Positions 1 to 6,323 of a DNA stretch of 9,684 nt are shown piece after piece. A program made the translations under genes and the position numbers. The DNA is taken from contig CAMDPB010000020.1 in the NCBI GenBank assembly GCA_945903885.1, positions 1 to 9,684 of the forward strand. The letters run 5' to 3'. How positions within the stretch are numbered: the first letter of the stretch is position 1; the number at the start of each line of letters is the position of its first letter. Source of the DNA: Candidatus Finniella inopinata. Its GTDB lineage: Bacteria > Pseudomonadota > Alphaproteobacteria > Paracaedibacterales > CAITNM01. Below the pieces are notes generated by a model, which had not been told where the DNA came from, did no database searches, and saw only the letters and a program-made list of their open reading frames with translations.

Positions 1-140
1 GCAAGTTTCCCTTGCAGCTTCAATCGTAGAACATCTAGCTGATGCATGCCTTCCATGGTAATGGCACGGTCTTTATCGGTTTTGCCATATTGAGGCATTT
101 GTGCTTCAGCATGGCGCATAAAAATTAGTCGACGAATCAT
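1..140 (-). CDS. sixA: SixA-like histidine phosphatase, N-terminal fragment
   Basis: Only the first 46 codons are present; the rest lies beyond the window start. The reading begins MIRRLIFMRHAEA, which is the phosphohistidine-phosphatase opening: a beta strand running into the RH(G/A) motif whose His (residue 10) is the phospho-acceptor of the histidine phosphatase superfamily. Residues 20-32 (KTDKDRAIT followed by MEG) match the short 'sD..RpLt..G' segment of SixA proteins, which remove phosphate from phosphohistidine. The SixA branch is therefore favoured over phosphoglycerate mutase, although with a fragment this short the branch is not certain. The ATG at 138-140 is the natural start because the conserved strand begins within a few residues of it. 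The gene diverges from dprA, with only 38 nt between the two start codons. Confidence 0.72.
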   Translation of the reverse strand, partial: MIRRLIFMRHAEAQMPQYGKTDKDRAITMEGMHQLDVLRLKLQGKL

Positions 141-152
141 AAGTTATAACTT
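141..152. repeat. Perfect 12-bp palindrome between divergent starts
   Basis: AAGTTATAACTT is identical to its own reverse complement. It directly abuts the start codon of the sixA-like gene (138-140) and occupies about a third of the 38-nt gap to dprA. It could be an operator or only an AT-rich chance palindrome. A related 10-bp palindrome, AAGTTAACTT, lies at 3431-3440 upstream of the sugar-transferase gene. Confidence 0.4.
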
Positions 153-178
153 CATTAAGAAAAAGAAAGTAAACTAAC

Positions 179-1273
179 TTGTATAATCGTAGGCTAGTTT
201 TTCTTACTTTGGCAATCACGCAACTACAAAAACAAGCGATTGTTTATCAAATCCTTAAAACTCATGGCGTTGGGCCTATGAGCTTTTGGAAAGAGTTTAA
301 TAAAATAAAAGATATAGAACAGGTGTTCAAAATTTTTGAATCACGCTATAACCTTGAAAATATTGATATAGCAGCCCAAGAAATTCAATATTTTAGCCAA
401 CAAGGAATTGTGTGCATCGGATTTTGGCAAGCTGAATATCCCAAACAATTAAAGCGGCTGCATGATGTTCCCCCATTAATTTGGGCAAAAGGCCGCATTG
501 AGTTCTTGCACGATCTTCAAATTGCAGTTGTCGGTGGGCGTAATGCCTCATTTCATGGAATAAAATTTGCTAAAGATATTAGCCAAACCTTAAGTAGTGC
601 AGGGTTAACAATTGTCTCGGGACTTGCACGTGGTATTGATAAAGCAGCTCATCATGGGGCTTTAAACTACCGAACTATTGCCGTTTTGGCAGGAGGCATT
701 GATAAGCTTTACCCTCAGGAAAATGCGCAATTATACGAAGAGCTGTTACAAAATCACTTGGTTGTATCGGAAATGTCACCAGGGGTAGAACCCACAGCCG
801 AGCTTTTTCCCAGAAGGAATAGAATTATTGCAGGTTTGAGTTCAGGTATTTGCATTATTGAAGCCGCTTTAAAATCAGGTTCACTACTTACAGCAAAATA
901 TGGACTTGATATTGGGGTGTCTATTTTTTCGTGCCCTGGTCACCCTTATGACCCACGTACTAAGGGTTCAAATATGCTGATTAAAGATGGTGCTTTTTTG
1001 CTGGAAAGTGCCCAAGACGTTTTAGACCAGATTGTGTTGCCTAATAAGCCGCCGGTTCAGCATGTAGAACAGGCTCCAATGGCTAAAATTCAAAATACCG
1101 ATAAGCTATCTCAAGAAATTTTAAACTATGTTAACCATACACCAGTTAAGGTTGATGAATTGTTGAAAAACCTAAGCCATTATTCCACAGAGCAAGTATT
1201 GATAACCTTAAGCGAACTGGAACTTAGCAATAAAATCTACCGCCCCAGCACTAACTTGATTGTGTTAGCTTAG
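179..1273 (+). CDS. dprA: DNA-processing protein DprA (Smf)
   Basis: DprA binds single-stranded DNA entering by natural transformation and loads RecA on it; many non-competent bacteria also keep the gene. The 364 aa match the usual length. An N-terminal SAM-like region (about 15-75) precedes the Rossmann-like DNA-binding fold, with VVGGRNAS at 117-124, SGLARGID at 147-154, an AGGID..YP segment near 171-179, FPRRNRIIAG at 210-219, SGSLLTA at 233-239 and the PG..DPR..GSN region at 253-265. Residues about 305-364 fit the C-terminal winged helix. The wording of these motifs resembles alphaproteobacterial homologues. The start is not ATG: a TAA at 170-172 closes the frame upstream, the first ATG (278) would remove the SAM region, so TTG at 179 is taken, with TTG at 209 as the alternative. 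Only a weak purine-rich stretch (about 158-169) precedes it. The gene ends 4 nt from smpB, which converges on it. Confidence 0.93.
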   Translation: MYNRRLVFLTLAITQLQKQAIVYQILKTHGVGPMSFWKEFNKIKDIEQVFKIFESRYNLENIDIAAQEIQYFSQQGIVCIGFWQAEYPKQLKRLHDVPPLIWAKGRIEFLHDLQIAVVGGRNASFHGIKFAKDISQTLSSAGLTIVSGLARGIDKAAHHGALNYRTIAVLAGGIDKLYPQENAQLYEELLQNHLVVSEMSPGVEPTAELFPRRNRIIAGLSSGICIIEAALKSGSLLTAKYGLDIGVSIFSCPGHPYDPRTKGSNMLIKDGAFLLESAQDVLDQIVLPNKPPVQHVEQAPMAKIQNTDKLSQEILNYVNHTPVKVDELLKNLSHYSTEQVLITLSELELSNKIYRPSTNLIVLA

Positions 1274-1282
1274 AGAGCTAAC
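1264..1282. terminator. Small hairpin spanning the stops of dprA and smpB
   Basis: GTTAGCT (1264-1270) and AGCTAAC (1276-1282) form a perfect 7-bp inverted repeat around a 5-nt loop. The dprA TAG (1271-1273) sits in the loop and the smpB stop (1278-1280, TAG on the minus strand) lies in one arm. Its place at a convergent junction suggests a two-way 3'-end structure. No U-tract follows on either strand, so an intrinsic terminator is not proven. Confidence 0.4.
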
Positions 1283-1754
1283 GATTATTATCTCGAAGAA
1301 TTCTGGATTTATCCCTGTTCCAATCACGTTCTTTAATCGTCTCGCGCTTATCAACAGTATTTTTACCCTTGGCCATAGCAATTTGCAGTTTTACTTTACC
1401 GAATTCATTAAAGTACAAGCGTAATGGTACAATGGTGTAGCCTTTCTTGCGAATGTTACCGACTAGCTTTTTGACTTCGCGTGTTTTTAAAAGAAGTTTT
1501 CTAGGGCGCTTTGCTTCGTGACCAAAACGATTAGCGAAAGTATATTCCGCAATATCTGCGTTAAATAGATAAATGGCCGAAGGATCGTCAGCCATTTCGC
1601 CGGCATAAGCTTCATTAATGCTGGCTTTACCAATACGCATAGATTTCACTTCACTGCCAAGCAGCATAATGCCAGCTTCCAGTGTTTCTAAAATTTCATA
1701 ATCGTATCGCGCCCGTTTGTGCTGGGCGATTAATTTTTCTTCTCTTCTAGCCAT
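1278..1754 (-). CDS. smpB: SsrA (tmRNA)-binding protein SmpB
   Basis: SmpB is the protein partner of tmRNA. It brings alanyl-tmRNA to ribosomes stalled on messages without a stop codon, and its C-terminal tail occupies the empty mRNA channel. The 158 aa are the normal family length. Seen in order: the DYEI..TLEAGI..LGSEVKS opening of the OB-fold barrel (about 18-38), KRPRKLLLK in the middle (about 83-91), VPLRLYF (about 109-115), and the basic tail GKNTVDKRETIKERDWNR (about 131-148), the diagnostic GK..DKRE..K.RDW.R signature. The start is ATG at 1752-1754, preceded by GGGAAG 4 nt upstream. The frame runs back to a TTG at 1820, but those 22 extra codons do not resemble the family. No ssrA gene is visible in this window. 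Confidence 0.95.
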   Translation of the reverse strand: MARREEKLIAQHKRARYDYEILETLEAGIMLLGSEVKSMRIGKASINEAYAGEMADDPSAIYLFNADIAEYTFANRFGHEAKRPRKLLLKTREVKKLVGNIRKKGYTIVPLRLYFNEFGKVKLQIAMAKGKNTVDKRETIKERDWNRDKSRILRDNNR

Positions 1755-1793
1755 GCTACTTCCCAACAAGATAATGCCTTGTATTCTGCACAT

Positions 1794-1820
1794 AGTATAG
1801 ATTATGGATATTAATTGCAA
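1794..1820 (-). promoter_or_regulatory. Possible smpB promoter
   Basis: On the minus strand, TATACT (1794-1799) is a 5/6 match to the -10 element. TTGCAA (1815-1820) is the best -35 candidate but leaves only 15 nt of spacer; TTATTG, a few bases further upstream, would give 18. Initiation near 1787 would leave a leader of about 30 nt. This is a match by eye in AT-rich DNA, so confidence is low. Confidence 0.28.
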
Positions 1821-1913
1821 TAAATGCCGAACAAACGCTTAAGCTTTACATTAATAACGATAAATATATTGTAATGCTCGGTCAGGCACCTAGAAATCGT
1901 CGAAGGTTGTCAA

Positions 1914-3377
1914 TTATAGCTTCTTCTGTAGCCAAGATTTTGTCCATAAATGTAGTGTTGCGGATGTAAGGTTGAGTCTATCAGATAGAGTAGGAAGTGT
2001 GTATTCAGGTCTTCTTAGGCTTACTCCGGGATAAAGAGCTTCAGGTGGCATGGCTATATCTATATTTTCGTCACGATCCGCAGCATTGTGGAAGGCAACT
2101 GTTGTCACGCAAGGACCTGTTTGAAGGATTGTGTTTAGCTCCTCATAAGAAGATATTTCGGTGTAAAATTTTTTTTTTCCTGATTTTTTAGTGACAAAAT
2201 TTCTTTTGATCAGACGAATTATTTCTCTCATGATTGGGTGGTTGGGAGAAGACGCCATAAAAGCATTCCCAATAAATTCAGACATAGGTTCAACCCCGAA
2301 AAGAGAATGATATGCATAAAAATATGGTTTTAGTGAGTGAAAAACCTGCAAGTCAATATCTAGATATCCTCCTCCCATTTTCATAAGAGCTTCAGCCCGA
2401 AGTATATCGCTAGCCTTACCAAATTTGCATTCAGCAAGACACTCAGTAAATTCACTTTCTGCTTCTAAAGTACCTAGCAGATCTGAAAACTTCACAACTT
2501 GAATGTCCGTACCCTCTAATGTTTCGATCGTTTTTGGAAGTAAAGCAGGATCTTGTACAAGAAAGTAGTAATTCCATCCATCCGAGCGACGGTTATTTTT
2601 AGCGCTTGTTTTGGCTATTTCAATCATTTGTGGATCAGGTTCCTTTGGATCCATAGGATTAGTCAACCAAATACTAAAAAGGTTAAGAGGAATGCGTGGT
2701 ATAGCAGGCAGTGAACTTCCCATGATTGATTCTAGTTTGAATCTTTCATATAAACGCTGGCGTTGGAGATATAAATCAGCGGGTATTATTGCTTCTTGTT
2801 TGCATACATAATTTTTTAAAAAATTGACATGTCCCCTATATTTTTGAATTTCTTCCTGTCTTTTTTCAGCAAAACCTGAAATATTTGATGTTTGATCTGG
2901 AATAAATGAAAAGGGATTCAAAGGCCTTGGAAAAAGAAGCATTGGTTCTGGTTCGATGGAGCACTCAAACCTTCTGTTTGTTGAGTAAAAGTTTAAAAAC
3001 CCAGTTGATTCAGTGCTTAATTTCAGTTCTTCATACGAAAAAAAATTAGGCGTATTCGTCATTTCTCCAGCAGCAATAGTTAAATCTAATTCTACAAGTT
3101 CTAGTTCCGATGTTATTTCAATGCACTGTCTGGCAGAAATATGAATGGAGATAGGCTCAGCGGTGTTATTTATGATAGGTAAGACCCCTGATACTTTAGA
3201 TTTAAACAACAGGGCTTGGAAGTCAGAATCCACATTAAAGACGTCATGACGTCCAATCCAGGTTGTTGGCATCGGGAGAGCTCTAGATTCTGTCAGCGTT
3301 AAGTCAGCGTGCGTGGCAGCACACAGTAACTGCAATGAACAGCAAACTATTGCAGTGAATATGAGTTTTCTAAACAT
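1914..3377 (-). CDS. Exported DXD glycosyltransferase (Gly_transf_sug type)
   Basis: I recognise a domain here but not a named gene. Residues 1-24 form a Sec signal peptide: basic MFRK, a hydrophobic core, and a likely signal-peptidase-I site THA|D at 22-25. Residues 25-220 look beta-rich and match nothing I know; a charged helical stretch lies near 168-218. Residues about 225-487 carry the DXD sugar-transferase domain: IPRIPLNLFSIW (226-237), ASDILRAEALMKMGGGYLDID (322-342) with the metal- and nucleotide-sugar-binding DID at 340-342, and HLWTKSW (476-482) near the C-terminus, like the HxWxxSW ending of the family. This fits the Gly_transf_sug/Och1-like group, enriched in host-associated bacteria. 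A Sec signal on such an enzyme is unusual and suggests action outside the cytoplasm; substrate and target are unknown. The gene lies 101 nt downstream of secA on the same strand and has no clear ribosome-binding site. Confidence 0.8.
   Translation of the reverse strand: MFRKLIFTAIVCCSLQLLCAATHADLTLTESRALPMPTTWIGRHDVFNVDSDFQALLFKSKVSGVLPIINNTAEPISIHISARQCIEITSELELVELDLTIAAGEMTNTPNFFSYEELKLSTESTGFLNFYSTNRRFECSIEPEPMLLFPRPLNPFSFIPDQTSNISGFAEKRQEEIQKYRGHVNFLKNYVCKQEAIIPADLYLQRQRLYERFKLESIMGSSLPAIPRIPLNLFSIWLTNPMDPKEPDPQMIEIAKTSAKNNRRSDGWNYYFLVQDPALLPKTIETLEGTDIQVVKFSDLLGTLEAESEFTECLAECKFGKASDILRAEALMKMGGGYLDIDLQVFHSLKPYFYAYHSLFGVEPMSEFIGNAFMASSPNHPIMREIIRLIKRNFVTKKSGKKKFYTEISSYEELNTILQTGPCVTTVAFHNAADRDENIDIAMPPEALYPGVSLRRPEYTLPTLSDRLNLTSATLHLWTKSWLQKKL
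2169..2178 (-). repeat. A10 homopolymer tract inside the sugar-transferase gene
   Basis: Ten consecutive T on the plus strand read as A10 in the coding sense, where they encode the end of a Gly codon and three Lys codons (about residues 400-403, in SGKKKF). An A6 run lies a few codons earlier (2184-2189). The tract falls after the DXD motif and before the conserved C-terminal HxWxxSW segment. A one-base slip in DNA replication or transcription would remove the last 80 or so residues. Confidence 0.9.
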
Positions 3378-3378
3378 T

Positions 3379-3403
3379 TTCTAACAGTGAGAGGCCGTTA
3401 GAA
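3379..3403 (-). promoter_or_regulatory. Inverted repeat against the sugar-transferase start codon
   Basis: TTCTAAC (3379-3385) and GTTAGAA (3397-3403) are perfect 7-bp arms around 11 nt. On the coding strand the second arm ends one base before the ATG (3375-3377), filling the place where a Shine-Dalgarno sequence should be. If transcripts come through from secA, this hairpin could limit initiation of translation. If the promoter at 3403-3432 is used, the RNA would start inside the repeat, and the element would act, if at all, as a DNA operator. Confidence 0.4.
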
Positions 3404-3432
3404 TTATCCTATTCTGTATTCGTGAATATGAA
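3403..3432 (-). promoter_or_regulatory. Possible promoter of the sugar-transferase gene
   Basis: On the minus strand, TTCATA (3427-3432) and GATAAT (3403-3408) are separated by 18 nt. The -10 is a 5/6 match and the -35 is weak. The start point would be near 3397, leaving a leader of about 20 nt. No terminator is evident between secA and this gene, so read-through from secA is equally possible. Confidence 0.28.
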
Positions 3433-3478
3433 GTTAACTTCTAATATCATTTAGTAATAAATATTAACCTGTTCATCC

Positions 3479-6187
3479 TTAACCTAACGCACCATGGCAA
3501 TGTTTAAATTTTTTACCTGAATTACAAGGACAGGGGGTGTTCCGAGAAATTCTCTCTTGCTCGGATGCTACAGGAGCGCTAGGCGCTATGAAGCTGGGAG
3601 CTATGGGCTCTTGTGCTGCTTCATCTTCAGATCCGTCTTCTGAATAATTCACGTGAAGTTTTGAAAAGTCTACTTGGCCAAGCATTTCCTCTAACGCAAC
3701 ATCAACAGGAGCTGAAGTTTTAAAGTGATGTAGAGTGCTTAAAAAATCAACCTTTAGGCGGCTCATCATTAATTGAAATTGGTTGAATGCTTCTCTCTTA
3801 TACTCGTTCAAAGGATTCCCTTGTGCATAAGCACGCAGATTAATGCCATGACGAATATGGTCAAGGCAAAGCAAGTGGTCTTTCCAATGCTGATCAAGAA
3901 TGCGTAATAATATGCTTTTTTCAGCATGACGCACTGCCATGTCACCAAGAGTTGCTTCTAGTTTTTGCGCGCGTTCAGTAGCTAAATCAATAACTTTTTG
4001 GGTTAAAAATGCAGTGGAAACATTAGACATCCCTTTGAGTTCATGAATATCTAACCGCGTATCAAACACAGTTTGGCATTCTTGTTCTAAGGCATCAAAA
4101 TCCCAATTGTTAGCAACGGTGTCGGAAGGCAAGTGTCCTAGAACCAGTTCTTCTGCCACGCAGGTGCGAATTTCTTCGACCATTTCTTTAATGCTTTCGT
4201 TGTCCATTAGTTCGCGACGTTGACCATATACAATTTTGCGTTGGTCGTTCATGACGTCGTCATATCGCAGAAGGTGTTTTCTGATATCAAAGTTTCTTGC
4301 TTCAACGCGTTGCTGAGCTTTTTCTAATGACTTGCTAATATAACGGTGAGAAATTGCTTCATCTTCTTGAGCGCCCATTTTGCGTAGGTAGTCGCGTAGC
4401 TTATCGGTTGCTGCGAATATGCGCATTAGGTCATCATCAAGAGAAATGAAAAACTTGGAAGCACCGGGGTCTCCCTGGCGTCCGGCACGACCGCGTAACT
4501 GGTTATCAATACGTCGGCTTTCGTGACGTTCGGTTCCAATAATGTACAATCCACCTGCTGCAATGACTTTTGCTTCATCCTCTGTTACTTCATCCCTGAT
4601 ACGTTGAATAGCAGCATCACGGGCTGGGCCTTCTGGTAATTCATCCAGCTCTAGCTTAACGCGCATTTCCCAGTTTCCGCCAAGTTTAATGTCCGTACCG
4701 CGTCCTGCCATGTTTGTGGCAACAGTGATTGCACGACTTTGACCAGCTTCCGCAATAATGCTTGCTTCACGTTCATGATGCCTAGCGTTTAATACTTGGT
4801 GTTTAACACCTTCAACTGTCAAAATGGTTGAGAGTAATTCTGATTTTTCAATGCTGGTTGTTCCAATAAGTACTGGTTGTCCGCGTTCTTGGCATTCACG
4901 AACTAATTTAGCTACTGCCTTGTATTTTTCTGGGGCAGTTAGATAAATCTCATCGTCTGCATCAACACGTGTAACCTTACGGTTCGTTGGAATTTCAACA
5001 ACTTGTAGTTTGTAAATTTCTTCAAATTCAGGAGCTTCGGTCATTGCTGTGCCCGCCATGCCACCTAATTTAGGGTAAAGACGGAAGAAATTCTGATAGG
5101 TAATTGATGCTAAAGTTTGATTTTCTTCAGCAATTTGAACCTTTTCTTTGGCTTCAATTGCTTGGTGTAAGCCGTCTGAATAGCGGCGACCTTCCATCAT
5201 ACGACCAGTGAACTCATCAATGATAATAACTTCACCATTACGAACGATGTATTCAATGTCACGGGTGTATAATTTATGTGCTTTTAGGGCAGCTTGCACG
5301 TGGTGAATAACTGAAATGCTTTGCACATCATATAAACCGTAATCTTTAATGATGCCTTTTTCTCGAAGGGCTTTTTCAATTTTTTCGATGCCTGATTCTG
5401 TCATCATTACGCTGTGTTGTTTTTCGTCTTTTTCGTAATCAGCTTCATCTAGAACATGAATTACATCGTTAATTTTTGCATATAGTTCAGAAGAATCTTC
5501 AGCTGATCCTGAAATAATAAGGGGAGTTCTTGCTTCATCAATAAGGATACTGTCAACTTCGTCGACAATGACGTAATTAAAATCGCGCATTACTAAGTCT
5601 GATTTGCGGAATTTCATGTTGTCACTCAAATAATCAAAGCCAAATTCATGGTTTGTACCATAGGTAATATCGCAAGCATAAGCAGCGCGGCGTTGATCAT
5701 CGTTAAGTTCATGGTAAATACCAGCAGCAGTTAAGCCTAAGAAACGGTAAATTCCCCCCATCCATTCAACATCACGCTTAACAAGATAATCGTTGATGGT
5801 AACAAGGTGAGCACCCTTACCTGATAGGGCATTTAAATACATTGGTAAGGTTGCAACCAGAGTTTTACCTTCACCTGTTTTCATTTCAGCAAGCATGCCC
5901 TTATGCAAAACCATACCGCCAATAAGCTGCACATCAAATGGGCGCATTCCTAAAACGCGTTTTGATGCTTCACGAACATTGGCAAATGCTTCTGGCAAAA
6001 GGTCATCAAGCGTTTCACCGTTTGCAATACGTTCTTTAAAACGCAGGGTGTTTTCGCGAAGTTGATCATCAGTGAGGGTTTTATAATGACTTTCTAGTGC
6101 ATTTATTTTTGTAACCACTTTTGTAAGTTGCTTAACTAAACGATCATTTGCAGAACCAAAAAAGCGACGCATCAAACTAGAAAACAT
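3479..6187 (-). CDS. secA: Protein translocase ATPase SecA
   Basis: SecA is the ATP-driven motor that pushes unfolded preproteins through SecYEG. The 902 aa form is complete and of normal length. NBD1 carries the Walker A MKTGEGKT at 102-109 and the Walker B segment IVDEVDSILIDEA at 207-219. The preprotein cross-linking domain lies roughly at 225-370. NBD2 includes the TNMAGRGTDIKLGG block (491-504) and the arginine-finger motif QLRGRAGRQGD (563-573). The helical scaffold/wing region follows (about 615-835) with ILDQHWKDHL at 763-772. After an acidic, Ala/Pro-rich linker (850-877), the C-terminus holds the zinc ligands C886, C888, C897 and H898, the SecB- and phospholipid-binding tail; it reads CPCNSG where CPCGSG is usual. 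AAGGG lies 4 nt before the ATG. The gene diverges from the parvulin lipoprotein, a pairing familiar from alphaproteobacteria. Confidence 0.98.
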   Translation of the reverse strand: MFSSLMRRFFGSANDRLVKQLTKVVTKINALESHYKTLTDDQLRENTLRFKERIANGETLDDLLPEAFANVREASKRVLGMRPFDVQLIGGMVLHKGMLAEMKTGEGKTLVATLPMYLNALSGKGAHLVTINDYLVKRDVEWMGGIYRFLGLTAAGIYHELNDDQRRAAYACDITYGTNHEFGFDYLSDNMKFRKSDLVMRDFNYVIVDEVDSILIDEARTPLIISGSAEDSSELYAKINDVIHVLDEADYEKDEKQHSVMMTESGIEKIEKALREKGIIKDYGLYDVQSISVIHHVQAALKAHKLYTRDIEYIVRNGEVIIIDEFTGRMMEGRRYSDGLHQAIEAKEKVQIAEENQTLASITYQNFFRLYPKLGGMAGTAMTEAPEFEEIYKLQVVEIPTNRKVTRVDADDEIYLTAPEKYKAVAKLVRECQERGQPVLIGTTSIEKSELLSTILTVEGVKHQVLNARHHEREASIIAEAGQSRAITVATNMAGRGTDIKLGGNWEMRVKLELDELPEGPARDAAIQRIRDEVTEDEAKVIAAGGLYIIGTERHESRRIDNQLRGRAGRQGDPGASKFFISLDDDLMRIFAATDKLRDYLRKMGAQEDEAISHRYISKSLEKAQQRVEARNFDIRKHLLRYDDVMNDQRKIVYGQRRELMDNESIKEMVEEIRTCVAEELVLGHLPSDTVANNWDFDALEQECQTVFDTRLDIHELKGMSNVSTAFLTQKVIDLATERAQKLEATLGDMAVRHAEKSILLRILDQHWKDHLLCLDHIRHGINLRAYAQGNPLNEYKREAFNQFQLMMSRLKVDFLSTLHHFKTSAPVDVALEEMLGQVDFSKLHVNYSEDGSEDEAAQEPIAPSFIAPSAPVASEQERISRNTPCPCNSGKKFKHCHGALG

Positions 6188-6225
6188 AAAACCCTTAATG
6201 TGTTAGATTTATAACAATTTCACCC

Positions 6226-6254
6226 AGTATACTTAGATTATGCAAAAATGGCTA
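6226..6254 (-). promoter_or_regulatory. Possible secA promoter
   Basis: On the minus strand, TAGCCA (6249-6254, 4/6 to the -35) and TATACT (6226-6231, 5/6 to the -10) are exactly 17 nt apart. The implied start near 6219 gives a leader of about 30 nt. Its -35 lies a few bases from the candidate -35 of the divergent lipoprotein gene, so the two promoters would be back to back. Confidence 0.38.
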
Positions 6255-6258
6255 CTCA

Positions 6259-6285
6259 TTGCATACTGATATGCTATAGTATGAT
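6259..6285 (+). promoter_or_regulatory. Possible promoter of the parvulin lipoprotein gene
   Basis: TTGCAT (6259-6264) and TATGAT (6280-6285) are each close to consensus but only 15 nt apart, shorter than the best spacing. A small inverted repeat, GCATA-CTGA-TATGC (6261-6274), lies between and over them and could be a regulator site. Initiation near 6292 would give a leader of about 30 nt carrying AAGGG at 6311-6315. Confidence 0.33.
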
Positions 6286-6323
6286 CACAATTTAGTTACT
6301 TAAACGTAAAAAGGGTACTCTAC

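Noticed and set aside
1755..1820. Upstream in-frame extension of smpB by 22 codons to a TTG
   Set aside because: The extra residues do not resemble SmpB, while ATG at 1754 gives the normal N-terminus and a purine-rich site just ahead of it.
1908..1918. Perfect TATAAT and TTGACA hexamers at the end of the sugar-transferase gene (minus strand)
   Set aside because: They overlap each other and neither has a partner at 15-19 nt: no -35 before TATAAT and only GGTGCC where a -10 should follow TTGACA.
1997..2811. Plus-strand open frames at 1997-2191 and 2611-2811
   Set aside because: Both lie antisense inside the sugar-transferase gene, have no domain-like sequence, and their lengths are expected by chance.
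3306..3377. Lipoprotein signal for the sugar transferase around Cys19
   Set aside because: The residue before Cys is Leu, not Gly, Ala or Ser, so the lipobox fails; a signal-peptidase-I site after Ala24 fits better.
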